Of a DNA stretch of 64,000 nucleotides, positions 24,251 to 37,049 are shown in pieces; position 1 is the first letter of the stretch; each line of letters starts with the position of its first letter. The stretch is from Certhia americana (lineage: Eukaryota; Chordata; Aves; Passeriformes; Certhiidae), in assembly GCA_018697195.1 (NCBI GenBank), contig CM031878.1:2214051-2278050 (forward strand). Direction: 5' to 3'. The translations under genes were made by a program, and so were the position numbers. The notes under the pieces were generated by a model that was not told where the DNA came from, searched no databases, and worked only from the letters and a program-made list of their open reading frames with translations.

Positions 24251-27200
24251 GGGGCTCTCAGAGGTTGTCAAGGATGTAGATATTAATTATTATTTCCAGA
24301 TATACGAACATTATTGAGTCAAGGATCCTTGGCATAACCAGATCAAGAATCTCACAGGGGCACAAGAGTTCCTGCTGTTCAGTACTACTCTCCTGTTCAA
24401 ATGGCCAGGCCTTCTCAAGCAGCTGCTTCAATAAAGACAAAAGACACTTCTAGATTTACAAATTTTACCCCCTCAATTTCCTAACCTTTATGACTAAAAT
24501 GGCATAACATATCATTTATATCCAATGGATGGCTGCAGGTTTTTGTTCAAGAAGTTATTTTCCTTGACTTCTTGTCATATAAATAAGTATGTAGTAATAC
24601 AGATAAACTTAAAAGTATAGTTCAAATTACAAAAGGAGGTAATAAAGGCACAACCTTCATGCTGAGAAAATGGTTATTCTGACCCAGACGCTCTTGCAAA
24701 GTGATTCATCCCAACCTCAGAGGGGTGCTCAAAGCAGTCAGATGATTACTGTCTTGAAAAGCATATTTCTGTCTCATGGCCCACAGGGATGCTGGAATGG
24801 ATACCTTGAATTTAGATATTGTGAGATCTAAAGAGGACCAATCTAAGCTAAACATAGTTGTCTACAGTGCAGATGTCTAAATGTGTGCTAGGTGTCAGTG
24901 TGTTCAGGGAGACCTGGTTGGTCTAGGCATTAGGGCAGTTAACAGCCATTTGGGCAAAATTAATTTCAATCTTGAGTTGATTCTTAACTTTTGATAAGAT
25001 CATTCCCATCCTAGTTTTGGTTAAGTGCTTTGACTATGTTTTTTTGTTGATAATAGAAAAATCTAGATGACTACTTTATGTGTAGTCTCTTACAAGGATC
25101 CACAAAAGCAGTTAAAATTGACCTTGCAGGAAAATCCCTTTTTCCTCACCTAGCAATGAAATTTCAGTGACACCTATGGCTTCCACATTCCCTTGTACAC
25201 ATACCTGCATTTCCAAGGATGTATTCTTACATTTACCTCTTTGCAGCTGCCCTTTAAAATGGCAAGTTGCTGTGGTGCCATGTTTTCAGCGAAACAGGGC
25301 TCTTCCACAGGGACTGTCACCTAATACTGAGAAAACCTACTTTGCTATTACCCACAATGTTTAGAGAGAGAACCACAGAGTCTCCAGTGCATGTGGTCTC
25401 ACACAGTGTAATAAAATGTGTCCCCAGAGTGTAATCCAGCTTTACACATCCACCACATGAATGACAACAGCAGAGCTGGTCATCCTGGGTTCCCTTTGTA
25501 GTGAATGGTGGGGGAAGCGTGGAGGGGTGGGAATCAAGCTTTTGAGGCACGACTCATCTGGATGAATTTGGTTCTATTTCAGGATGAAGTGAATCACATC
25601 CCAAAAGATCTCTATAGGAACCCAGAATGACTAATGCAGGAGTTATCACCTGCATGACAGACCAAGAGAGGCCTCAGCGCACGGCCTGCCTTAGCAACCT
25701 CATGGAAGATGAACATCATTTTTACCTGTCCTCATAGCCTAATGACATGGCAATCAAGCAAGAGATTACTCACATCTTGACGGATTTTATGCAGAACACA
25801 GTGCACAATGGTCAAGCCCCTCTGGTTTTTTGTCTCCTGAGAACCTGTCGAGATGTAGCGTGAATCAGTGCTTGCTGCACCAAACATGTAGGACTGGGGC
25901 TGCTGCATCTTCTGAAAGGTTCCTGCTGAAAGAACTAGTGGCTGTTTTGTTATTCTGCCTTTTCCTGCCTCTCAGGGGAAAAATAAAAGCTTGGTATGTG
26001 GCAGTGGGGATCCCTGCAGCAAGGGGAAGCAAGAAGAAAATTCTGTGGTTTCTCACGTCCTTTATTTCTGCACAGCAAAAGGGAGAAATGGCCCAGTTGT
26101 CTGACCAGAGGGAATTAATTTTGAAAACTGCACTGCTGTGAAGCTGCCAGGCAGCTGAAAAGAGGTTTTTCAAGCCAGTGATCCTGATTCATGTCACGGA
26201 GGCTGGGAGTGGAGGTGCTCTGGTCAGGCTTCACTCTCCACACTCAGTGCAGAGGTCTCGTGCTCTAAACCCTGTTGGCTGAGGATACTGGTGCTTGCTG
26301 AATTTGTTATCTCTGTTGGATCTGCAGAAATGAAAGGTGAGCTTAAAGAAAAGCCCATAAGAAGCCAACAAGGGAAGATGTTAGTAAGAAACATCTTTCT
26401 TTCACTTACTAGCCAAAGTTGACTGCATGGGTCCATGTTTCATCATCAAAGGGTAGCTCAGAAAAAAAAATTAAGAAAAGAAGAATGTTAAATTTAACAT
26501 GAGGCATGGTAAGAAACTACCAGATGAGTAAGAAAAGCATTTTAAAACAATAAAATACAGGATGTCTGGACCAACAACACATGCCACTGGAGTTTTCCAA
26601 GTTCCTGTTTGGTGATTTGAAAATATGCATGATTTATATGTTTGAATTTTATCTTTTTTAGTAATACATTGATGTTTCTTACTGCCCTGTAAAATTATTC
26701 TCAATAATTCTATAATAAATTAAGCTAAGGAAAAACCTTGAGTTTTTACCTTCAGTGAGATGTTGTGGGAATTAAGATTGGAGACAATCAGCTTTTCAAA
26801 CCATTTTCTCAGAATGTCTGAAAAAATGCAATCAGATGGCAGCTTCACTCACTTTTTTTTAATGATGTGTGTAGAGGAGAACATAAATCTTCCAGTCACT
26901 GGGACTATGACACAGATGTGAAACTGATGTTAGAACTAAAACAGAGGAAGCTCCATTTCAGCCAAGAACCAATGTTTGTTGTGGTCAGACATCTCCGTGT
27001 AATCCTTTCCATTAAGGAGGAGTGGAATAATATTCTATTTCTATAGTTAAATAATAGCTATGTCTTGATTAATATCCCTGTGACACTGAAGTCAAAGGAA
27101 ACGCAGTTACTTTCAACAGGACCAGCTTTGTTACCTCTTTATGTTTCGGTATATTCCCTCTAATCTGAAAAGCTCTCAGCTACACGTTTTGCAAACTCAA

Positions 27201-27709
27201 CACCAGCCGTGAGGACATGGATGGATTAACCTCTCCCTAGTCAAGCTGTCCTGACTTAAGAAAGCTGCAAACAGATGTCACAGCCTCCAAAACTCTGTCA
27301 GCCCCAGGAATGGATGATTTACCCCCTGGATGAGTCAGGGGCATTTTTCCCATGCATTTTGCTGCCTGACTTTTATCACCCCAGCTGCTTGTTTCTCATG
27401 CTCGTGGACACACAGACACAGCTTTGTGCCCAGCTGCCACCGTGCAATATGTTCTAGGTGCAAGCTTTGGGCTTTGCCTCTCTGCTCACATGTCCACAGC
27501 CTCAGGGGTTGCTTGGCTGTGCCTGAACTCACCCTTTCCTGGATTAGATGAGGGTATTGTGCACACACACACACACAGATAAAACACAATGAAAAATCAG
27601 GCAAATGCTTTTTTTGGCAGGTTGTTCATTGAACTGGGATGTGTGAAAAGAGGCCTTACACTTATGGGCTCATCAGTGGTCATAAAGAGTAAATCCTTCT
27701 GAATCCCCC
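24251..27709. other. Unique non-coding DNA
   Basis: 3.4 kb of single-copy sequence with a (CA)8 at 27562-27577. Overlapping 100-codon frames at 25830-26173 on opposite strands have no protein character. No transposon recognised with confidence. Confidence 0.5.
27562..27577. repeat. (CA)8 microsatellite
   Basis: Eight uninterrupted CA dinucleotides. Confidence 0.9.
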
Positions 27710-28110
27710 CTGTGAGGAAAAGCTAACAGAGTTGGGACTGTCCTGCCTGGAGAAGAGAAGTTTTGGGGTGACCTAATCTGTGGTTTTGTAGTACCTGAAG
27801 GGAGCTGACAACGAAGATGGAGAGGGCCTGAAGTAACAGGACAAGGGGGAATGGCTTCCAATTGAAAGAGTGGATTTAGATTGGATATTAGGAAGAAATT
27901 CTTTCCTCTGGGGGTGGGCAGGCCCTGGCACAGGGTGCCCAGAGCAGCTGTGGCTGCCCCTGGATCCCTGGCAGTGTCCAAGGACAGGTTGGATGGGGCT
28001 TGGAGCAGCCTGGGATAGTGGGAGGTGTCCCTGCCCATGGCAAGGGTGGGGTGGAATGAGATGATCTTTAAAGTCCCTTGCAACCCAGGCCAATCCATGA
28101 CTCTGTGAAT
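27710..28110 (+). mobile_element. CR1 LINE 3' end, sense, about 400 bp
   Basis: The longest well-preserved avian CR1 tail here. Blocks in order are TGTGAGGAAAAGCTAACAGAG, CTGCCTGGAGAAGAGAAG, GTACCTGAAGGGAGCTGACA, GGACAAGGGGGAATGGCTTC, GATATTAGGAAGAAATTCTT, CCCTGGCACAGGGTGCCCAG, GGTTGGATGGGGCTTGGAGC, AGGTGTCCCTGCCCATGGCA and GATGATCTTTAAAGTCCC. It closes with a degraded octamer tail (CATGACTCTGTGAATG). It is 3' UTR only and lacks any reverse-transcriptase segment. Low divergence makes it among the youngest copies in the window. Confidence 0.97.
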
Positions 28111-29122
28111 GATGCCAGTGCTGTCAAACTACACTCATTTACCAGTTTCCTATTTCCTATAGTATTGTGGTGACAGGATCCCAATACGCATATTTTTTCC
28201 TGGAGCATTTTGATGTCACCTTTCTGTGTAGCAACCAGGTTAAATTTGTGAGCTAATATTTATTATCTATGTGAAAATGCTTATAGGCACAACATGAAAA
28301 TTAATGAAATGGAAACCCAACAAGCAAAGTAAAACTGGAAATCTATTGACTGGTCAATGAGGGACACTTATTTTTTCAGGAAAACAAAGGAGGATTTAAG
28401 CCCATAAATAAAACTGAAGCAAAGTAAGAGCTTTGCAGCAGTTGTGCTTAGCCCAAGGACTAACCCCATCAGACAAAATCCAGCATAAAATGCTTCTTCA
28501 TTCCAATTTAAACTTGAATTTGTTTCTGTGGGGGGTTCACCTTTTTGACAACTTCTTCCTGTGAGCAAATGAGCTTTTGCAAAAGATGAGGAAGAAAAGA
28601 AGAGTTAAGCTCACAGTAACTCCAGTCTTTGCACTGGGAGCTGTATGGGATCACACTGCTTAGCACAGCAGGAGGAAGGATCACCAGGAAAGCCCTCAAC
28701 CAAAGCTCTGTCAAAGTGACAGACAGACACAAATCTGACTGCTACCTTCACAGCAAGGACACTTGTTTAGACTGCATCTGACAAGATAAAATTAAACTGT
28801 GCACAGCTAATAAAGAACCTTAATTTATATATATATTTTTATTTTTTAAAATTTTTTTTAATTATTTTTTTTTAAATATGTGATGCCTTTGGCAAAGATG
28901 AGCAGTCCAGAAGAAATAAGGTTTATAATGTTTGTTTAAAAATTCTATAATCCGCCTTGTCTGCCATGTTTCCTGTGTTACTCCTGCCTCTGAAATATTC
29001 AGATCTGCATTGGTTACATAAGCCCCATCCTGATGAGTTGTACTCAGCTAGTTGAGGAACCCAAACTTGAGTTGTGCAACTCCAGGTTGCTAAAGATAAA
29101 ACAGCTCAACTTGATTTCTAAA
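28111..29122. other. Unique non-coding DNA
   Basis: Single-copy sequence with a T-rich low-complexity patch at about 28825-28875. No gene recognised. Confidence 0.5.
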
Positions 29123-29420
29123 CACTCAGAGCCACTTAATGGTTCAAGAGTATTAAAAAAAAAAGAATATTCAAAAGCATTAAAAAAAAAAAAAAAACAA
29201 AACAAAAAAACCCCCAAACAAACAAAAAAAAAAACCAAACCAAACAAACAAACAAACAAAAAAACACTCGGAGCCACTTAATGGTTCAAGGGATATTAAA
29301 AAAAAAAGAATATTCAACAGCATAAAAAAAAAAAAAAAAACACAAAAACAAAAAACAGAAAAAAAAAAAAAACAAAAAAAACAAAAAAAACCAAAAAAAA
29401 AAACCCCCAAAAAAAAACCT
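29123..29420. repeat. Imperfect 142-bp tandem duplication, A-rich
   Basis: The unit starting CACTCAGAGCCACTTAATGG at 29123 recurs as CACTCGGAGCCACTTAATGG at 29265. Both are followed by GTTCAAG, a long A run and AAGAATATTCAA, then an A-rich region with CAAA and CCCCC interruptions. The two copies differ by a few substitutions and by the lengths of the A-rich parts. The 126- and 77-codon minus-strand frames through it are poly-Phe artefacts. Confidence 0.93.
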
Positions 29421-30116
29421 TTATTTTGGAATTGTAATTGTGGAAGCGGTGACAAAATGAACATCAAAGCCTGGGATAATCTCTCCTCACTAAAATTTCT
29501 CAGCAAATGCATCTCTCTAAACGAAAAAAAAGTTGAATTTATTTCCAAAAAATTATTCACGTGGGGTTGGCTATGATTATTCTACTGAAATCAAGACTGA
29601 AATGTTTGAATGATACTCCTTAATGGATGGATGTGTACAATGGAAAAAATTCATAGGGGTAAGGTGCATATTATGGGAGGTGATTTTTCTTTGTAGACAA
29701 AAAGCTGGATAACATTTCTTGGTCTGTCTTCACACTAAGTTAGATGAAGCATTAGGCAATGATATGAAGAAATAGTACTCAACTGGCTTGTAGATTACTA
29801 AGGTACCCTAGTACGAGGTGGAAGAACTTTATAAGATTTCAGCATCTATAATTTTGATAATGATGCCCCTTCCAATAATATTTCCATCTGAACTCACAGG
29901 ACACTTGAGTATAATGAGGATAAAACCTAGCAAAATGCATTTACTTTGCTTTATTCTTAAACAGCACAAAAGAAGGTACCTCAGAAATAGCTTTTTCAAT
30001 AACACCACACCTTTGCTGGAAGATCTTACCTCCAAAAAGATCTAAGATTGTTCCCTGGACGGGCTGTAGAGCCCTGCTGATTCTGACCCTCAGAAGCAGA
30101 GGGTCACCAAAGTTCT
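29421..30116. other. Unique non-coding DNA
   Basis: AT-rich single-copy sequence. Two small adjacent hairpins (30061-30074, and GACCCTC/GAGGGTC at 30085-30105) lie at its end. No gene recognised. Confidence 0.5.
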
Positions 30117-30245
30117 GTCAGATATATTGGGCCATAGCTGCTGAATGCCTTAAAAATATGTGGCAAGACCTTGAAATCTGTTGGGGATTTTAGGGGCAGT
30201 TGGTGTAAAGAGAGGGATGTGTTCACCTACATGCTGATGTTTTTT
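30117..30245. mobile_element. Possible ancient LINE (L2/CR1-like) 3' fragment
   Basis: TTGGGCCATAGCTGCTGAAT, GCCTTAAAAAT, GACCTTGAAATCTG, then GGTGTAAAGAGAGGGATGTG parallels a block common in reptilian LINE 3' UTRs ('gggcct/gccttaaag...ccttgaact...agccagtg...gggtgatgtg'). Identity is low and the orientation is not settled, so this is tentative. Confidence 0.3.
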
Positions 30246-33244
30246 TCACAGATCTGTCCTACCCTGTGCATGTGACTGTGGCTGCCATTCATGGCAATGG
30301 GAGTCATACACCAGCAAGTGTAGGAGAGGATAAAAAGAGGTCAAGGAACAAAAGGATGTGCCCACCTTGAGTTGGATTTGGAACCCGGTTGCACTGTGTG
30401 TAAATGAAAATGTGAAGTGACTTCTCTGTATTTTGTGCCCGTGTAAAAGTGATCAGAGTTGTCTAGATGTTAAAAAATATTGTAGTAGAGTAGAGATATA
30501 TTTTCTAAGTTTGATTTAGGCAGCCTAAACCAGATAACAATTCTATATTATGTATAACAATTGTATGATGCACGCTTCCATTTCTATTTGTGTATATATA
30601 CATGCTTTTTAACATTCCTTGCAAATGTATTTTACAATTTAACTCTTGTTTATCTATTGATACAGTTTTTCCTTATTTCCTGCATTTTCAGACCTTTTTT
30701 TACTGATTCACTTAGAGATGCTTTTTCTGCATGCCCACTAGACACACAGGCTCATGCCATGATGCCCTCAGATGTTGAGATATTCCATTGGCCTTTATGC
30801 CTAAGGGAAAGCTGAAAGTGCCCTTGACTTTGTTATTTTTCCATATTCCCATTTATAGACCTAAACTGTAGGATTTTTTCCTGTTATTGCCTCTGTAATC
30901 TCTTGTGAGAAATGTTGCAGACCCTGTTTCACGCAGAAGGTCACACTATGGGGTCAAGGGCCACCATTCCCTTTTTTCACTGGAGGTTTGAGGAGGGTTT
31001 TTTAACCCACAGAACTGAGGGAGATGTTCAGATTATACTGGGTGGTGAAGAAAAGCAGATCTATTCCAAAGATATTTTCTGGTCAGTATGAAGTTAAGAT
31101 AAATTAAATTATACAAAATGTACACCGTCACATGTAAAAATTATTCCTCCTGGGATGAAACTGTCTAAGTCTGGTCATGAAGTGTCCACTTGAAACATGA
31201 ACTTTTTATCCCTGTTAAATAAATTAATCAATAAATAGTGATACAATACTGTGAAAGAGAAGGCAAGGAAATGTGTCTTTTGAAGCAATGACTGTACAGA
31301 TCATCCAATAAATCATCAGGGGATGAACAAGACAAAGCCTGGTAAACAGCAAATGATGCTGTGCATCCTCTCTATCCCTGCACAGCCAGCAGTTTGAGGA
31401 AAACCAGTGTTTTTATATCTCCTGTGGAAAAATTCCACGTACATTGCAGTGCAAAGTAATAATTAAAAATACCTTTTACTCTATAGTCCCCTGACAAGCC
31501 ACAAGGGCTCCAGGATTTTACAAAAAGTAGTCAATCTTGTGATAACTGAAATCTCTTTGGGAAAGGGAGTGACTTCTTTTGAGCCTGTGATGCAACTGAG
31601 CAAAAGGAGCTCTGTGCTCACAGGAGGCATTTCAGTCCTTCAACAAACCCAGAGAATTCACCATCCAGTGATGGTAGAGCTCTGTACCTATCACTGCTAG
31701 CACAGAGCTGACTTTTACTGGAAACTCCCCACACTGTCTGATCTTATTAATTTATTTGTTTATCTTCTCCTGCATGTCCCCTTACAGTCTTTCATGTCGA
31801 ATGCATGTAGCATTTTATAAAGATCAGAGATTTCAAGCTCAAGCCACTCCCTTCTGGATGGTGAGGAGCTGCTAGTTTTGCTTTGCATGTAACACTATCA
31901 GGCACAGAGCTAGGCTTCCCATAAAACTTGGTGTTAGACCCACACCCATTCCAGCTTTTCTAACTCTGAGTTTACACCTTTAGCCAGGAGCAGAACACAA
32001 GCTCTGGCATTGAAACATTCCCACTGGAGAAAAATTTATAGGCACTGCTGAACAAAGGTCTTCATCATCAGGGATGACTTTTTTAAACATGCCTGGGATC
32101 TAAAGGACTTGAAAAATGGGAAAAAAAACCTACATACTGGGAAAATAGTAGGGTATCCCTGGATGTCCTTAGCCTTCAAGCACAGTTTTGTATGTTAATA
32201 GGATGGTCAGTATGCCAAGAGCAGCACACAACCCTTGCTTCATTCTCACACTGGATAGAATAAAAGATGCTTTTATATGGTGGAAACATGAGCAATCTGA
32301 AGGAAACTCTTTCCACTGAAGTGTTTTTGGGCCTGGGATTACCATCCTGGGTTTCACTCAGATCTCTAAATGGGTTCTCCCTGGGAAACAGGAGGTTACA
32401 AAAGCAGATGTCTGCTAGACACAATTGCCTATTTCCTCACAAGTGACGAAGTCTCTCACTTTGGTGAGTGTGGAAACCACTACAGTGCAATCTATAATAA
32501 CTCGAGGCATTTGTTTCAGAACACAACATTCTTTCATTACCCTCTCCCAACCTTCAACATTACTTCAGACACACATTATTAAACCACAGCTAATTATTAA
32601 ATATTTAACAAAGACTGTAGAGTATGTTGCAACTACCAAGGTAGGCAGAGATGTACAGATTGATTTCTCTCTGTCTGGAGCTCAGTGTGCATCAAACAGC
32701 ATGGATGCTTTGAAATTTCGAATCACAAGGCCAAGTTTTGATGGTTGATATTGCTCAAAGGGGAGTGATTTCCTTAGCCCATGAATATTTTTATGATATT
32801 GAAGGAACATCCAGAATAGAGAGAAAATCTTGGAATCCTAAAAAAAAAAAAAAAAATCTTCAAAGTTAAAAAAATATGTCTCTCTGGTTTAGTCAAAAAT
32901 TCTTTTAGATAAATATGAAATATTTGACCATCTTAATCTATCATTATAATGTAATCAAATTTTTAAAAGGTAAGTTTCTTTCAAATAGAAGTATTTTAAT
33001 TATTTAAATTTAAAAAAAAAGTGCCGTCAAATTTTGAGGAAAACAAGAATAATTTAGACAAAGCCAGTCTTATTCAGTGGCAAGTTTTCCCTGCGTGACC
33101 TTTCAAACTTTGGAGTTGGCAGCTTGGTGTTTACGTTTCAGCTTTAAAGACCTTTGTTTAAATCCAATTTGCTTGTCATGTAGAATAAATGTTGGAACTT
33201 CTATTTAATCCTTTCACAGATATTTCTGCACACAGATTAATGAA
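30246..33244. other. Unique non-coding DNA
   Basis: 3 kb of single-copy AT-rich sequence with an A run at about 32840-32856. No exon or transposon recognised. Confidence 0.5.
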
Positions 33245-33356
33245 TTTTAAAGCCATTATGATCATCTAGTCTGACCTTCTGCATAACACGAGTCATAAAA
33301 TGTCACCCAGCAATTTTACATCAAGCCAAATCATCTGTGGTTGAGCTAAAGCTGTC
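33245..33356 (-). mobile_element. Ancient sauropsid-type CR1 3' end, antisense
   Basis: AAGCCATTATGATCATCTAG, TCTGACCTTCTGCATAACAC, CACCCAGCAATTTTACATCA and TGTGGTTGAGCTAAAGC closely follow the reverse complement of the CR1 3' terminus abundant in turtles and crocodilians ('ccattgtgatcatctagtctgacctcctgcataacac...'). It is about 110 bases long and of the same family as the longer copy at 12650-13062. Confidence 0.75.
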
Positions 33357-33734
33357 ACACCACAGAGCACGACTTTCAACAAAACCAGGGGAGATGAACA
33401 GTAGCAAGAACCACAGTTTAGCAAAGACAGTTTTTTTTGTGGCAGAGTATTAGCCAATTAAAGTTGCTATGGTACCAGAAACTGCAAGAAGTACAAAATT
33501 AACTTTTTGATGTCTTCAAAAAAGAGTTGAATAAAAAGTTTCCAGTGTAAGATTTTTGGGACGCTCCTTATTTATTTGGGTCAGGGGTAAGAGGTCTCAG
33601 GCACACTCTGTCATCGTTATTGCAACAGTATTGCAACCTCAAGTTTTGATCCAGATTCCAGGAATATGGGCTGGAAAAGACAATTGCTGTAAGTATGAGG
33701 TGTGGCTTTGAGCAGCTGGGTCTATTGGGAAGCA
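33357..33734. other. Unique non-coding DNA
   Basis: Single-copy interval between an ancient and a younger CR1. Nothing else recognised. Confidence 0.5.
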
Positions 33735-34025
33735 GAGATAGAATGATTTGGGTAAGAAGGGACCTTAAAACTCATCTTATTCCACACCCTGTCATGGGCA
33801 GGGACACCTTCCACTATCCCAAGTTGTTCCCAGCCCCATCCAACCTCTCCTTGGACACTTCCAGGGATCCAGGGGCAGCCACAGCTGCTCTAGTCACCCT
33901 GTGCCAGGGCCTGCCCACCCTCACAGGCAGTAATTGATTCCCAATTCCCAATCTGTCCCTGCCCTTTGTCAATTTGAAACTATTCCCCATTGTCCTTTCA
34001 CTCTGTACCTTTTTCAAAGTCCCTG
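33735..34025 (-). mobile_element. CR1 LINE 3' end, antisense
   Basis: The tail unit AGATAGAATGATTTGGG is followed by AGAAGGGACCTTAAAACTCA, GGGCAGGGACACCTTCCACT, CCCATCCAACCTCTCCTTGG, GTCACCCTGTGCCAGGGCCT, GCCCACCCTCACAGGCAG, then CTATTCCCCATTGTCCTTTC. It is a well-preserved reverse complement of an avian CR1 3' end of the songbird-like type, 5'-truncated at the 'aaagtccct' block. No coding part. Confidence 0.95.
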
Positions 34026-36923
34026 TTTATGTTTTGAAGACGTTGAGTGAATATTACTGGATAAATATTATTAGATTCACTGGGTGGAAAAATTATCCGA
34101 TCAAATGTCACTGTTCCTCATAAAGTATCCAAAGCAGAGGAAAAAAAGTGATCTCACAGGCAATTATGGGAAGCTTATGACACATTTTCTTAAAACTGGG
34201 TTCCTTTGGGATAGACACTGAGGAGAGCTACATGTGAGTTGCCCTTTGAATAGAAAGAAGGAGATTTTTTTTTTTTTTTTGGTGAAACTCAGCAACCAAA
34301 TAAGAAAAAAAAGAACACAAAATGAAAGCCCCCAATTTTTTTTTTTTATAATGAGCATGCTTAAGAGGACTTAGAAGACTGAAAAACTCTTCTTCCTTTC
34401 CTTCCTTGTTAATTGCAAACAGAGCATTTCCTCTTTCCTTTTTCCTCCTATATTCTGAAAATAATGGAAGACAAATTTGAAAAGTAGATCATAGGTGGAC
34501 TAATCAGAGAGAGAGGCTGAAGGATTGAATATTGTGGATGAACTATACAAGCCATCAAACACACCTTAATTGTCTCAATAAAGCATAGCCAAACCCAAAC
34601 TGTGCTGGACTAAGATCTTGCATTAAGTGATGTTTTAGAAGTAGGCTTAAAAAAAAAAATAAAATAAAAAATTCCATTTTACATGTGCTGATCTGACTGC
34701 TGCTGCAGAGAGTTGGAATAATTTCTGCCAACACTCATTGCCTGGTTTGGTTTGGGCAAGTCACACCTATAACAAGTGTTTTGGGGCTTGTGTGTAACCT
34801 GCTGGCTCTTGTTAAAGTACATTTCAGCCTTTGATGTATGTGAAACAATATTGTCAATCTCCCTTTACCACACAAATCATAAGCCTGACTAATAAAAACA
34901 CAAAGACTGTGTATATAATAATGAGCTCCCAAAGGGTGGAAAGAGGGTTCTTTCACACTGAGCTGCACACAAGCACGTATTAATGCAGTTTGATTTGATC
35001 ACTGGAAAATTGTGTCCTGTAATTACTAAGCAAACATGAGGTGGAACGACAGGAAAATGCAATGAAACGGGGCTTTGAGGTGGAAGATGGATTTTCAGAA
35101 AGTGCAGTTGGGAAGGAGCACACACAAATCCTGCACAACTGCCTTGAAATACAAGGGACCCATTGGCTAAAAGATTAATTGTAAGCTCACTTAGTCCAGC
35201 AGGACCTGTATGGGGCAGTATAGACCAAGAATTATCTTGAAAGAAGGGACTCTGGGGAATGTGGGTTCTCATACAGTCAGCACAAGTTTTGGAAAACATC
35301 AGTTTTTCTGAAAGACTCCTGTATTCCTTCCAAAATGATTGATTTTTTTAAAATATAAAATTCAGTTTTAATTGTAGTACTTTTTAGCAGCAGGATTGTA
35401 ACACCGTTTCCCTTTATTGGATGTTATCATAACACACAAAATTAATTTACTCAAAGTCCTTCAGTATATTCACAAATATCACTCTCCTATGTCATGATAT
35501 CAATAATTACACCTTAATTTTCAATTTTTTTCATTCATCAGCATTAGAGGTCTTTTTTACAAAGTCAAAGATTCTACAAATGCACGTCTTTCTCTTAGGA
35601 GGCTACCAAAAAGTGAATTTTTTCTGCAGACTTCCTTGGTGATGCTTACAAAAATCCAGCCTACCTTGCAGAGACTGTGTGTGCTGTAAGAAATGGACGG
35701 ATGTGTGCAAGCACCCATAAATCTTGGTTTTCCTGCCTTCCCTGACATCTATGCTGCCAGATGGAAGGACATCTTGGCAAAGAGGGTGCTTTCAGCATCC
35801 TTTCACTTCCTTCATTTGTGTGCTTTGAGGTGGAAATAGGCATAGCTGGGCAGAGTTATTGAGTGTAACAAAAAGAGGGTGTTATTACTAGCACACGTCC
35901 TGGTGGTGACTGAGGGTGAGCAGTGACTACTGGGCATCCCATTCCAATCCCACTGTGAATGCCAGATCTCTCTGTTTGCAAGAAGGTTCTCAAATTTACC
36001 CTTAATTTGGAGAATGGTGTACTCCTACCAGTTGTTGTGGGCTTGGATAAGTATCCTGACACAACATGTTCCCTGTTTTCTCAATTACACAGAAATTGCT
36101 TGTGTACAATTCAGTGGCACGCACAGCCTGGCACATGCTGCAAAACCTCCAGAAGTGTCAGAGTAGCAGTAAAGCTTCTTGGGAAGAGAAGCAAACAATT
36201 AATTTCCAGCAAACAATAAAAATAAAAGTAATATTAGAGATGTAAAGGTCCTAATAACAATGATGAGGGCTGGTGATGCATTTATTAGTCTCCTTTGTGT
36301 ACTCACTTGAAACATTTATCATCACTGAACTAGCTGGTTATCCTCTTTTAATTATTTCATATGGAATAATTAAATAAAATGAAGACAATAATCTTTTATA
36401 GATGGTTACGAGGAGGAAAAATTTTTTCTCAGGAAACTGAATATAGATTTTTATTCCTCCCCTTTACCTCCCAAGACTTTAGAGATCTAATGCATTCAGT
36501 GCTGCTGCATAAAGAGAGCTCCTGAATTCTCTGAATTATTTATTTTTAATAGTTAACCATCATTTGAAAGTCTCACCTGGATGACCTATGATTGAAGATC
36601 AAGCCTCATTGAGCACAGTGTTTTGTTCTGATGACAGGTTTCCAGACAATTTCCTGTGTGTTATATGAGAAGCTGAAAATCCTGCATACTGCTTGTATTT
36701 AAAAGGGCCATACAGCCCTGCTGAGGTTTCCCAGGCACCCAGGGCTGTGATCTGTCCCTCTCTGCTGGATGCTGCCCTGTTCTGAAGGCACAGGACAAGA
36801 ATAGAGAAAACTGAGATATCACTTTCCTTTGCTGCAGCTCTTCAGGCCTCCTGGCCCTCCCTGTGTCCACAGCTCACATGCCAAATCTGCATGAGGATGT
36901 AGATCTGGAGATGTAAAATGACA
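34026..36923. other. Unique non-coding DNA
   Basis: Single-copy sequence. It has T runs near 34266-34280 and 34338-34347 and an A/T-rich patch at 34649-34675. A TAAT-dense block at 36190-36420 is discussed as a possible regulatory element. Frames up to 136 codons (34889-35299, minus) show no protein character. Confidence 0.5.
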
Positions 36924-37049
36924 GGGGGATGGGGCTCTGATCAGCCCAGTCTGGTTCAAGATGTCCCTGCTCATTACAGGGTGGCTGGACAAGGTGGCCT
37001 TTAAAGGCACCTCCAATCAGAACTGTTCTGTGGTTCTGTGGTTCCATGG
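36924..37049 (+). mobile_element. CR1 LINE 3' end, sense
   Basis: GGGGGATGGGGCTCTGATCA, TCAAGATGTCCCTGCTCATT, ACAGGGTGGCTGGACAAGG and CTTTAAAGGCACCTCCAATC lead to a tail of degraded octamers (TTCTGTGGTTCTGTGGTTCC). This is the last 125 bases of a CR1 subfamily with the 'gatgtccctgctcattgcaggggggttgga' signature, which differs from the 'cctgcccatggcag' tails elsewhere in the window. Confidence 0.9.

Noticed and set aside
24660..24960. Possible retroviral LTR
   Set aside because: Some phrases felt repeat-like, but I could not find TG...CA ends, a polyadenylation signal in place, a primer-binding site or a partner LTR.
27673..28098. 141- and 106-codon minus-strand frames
   Set aside because: They lie entirely within a sense CR1 3' UTR, which is non-coding on both strands.
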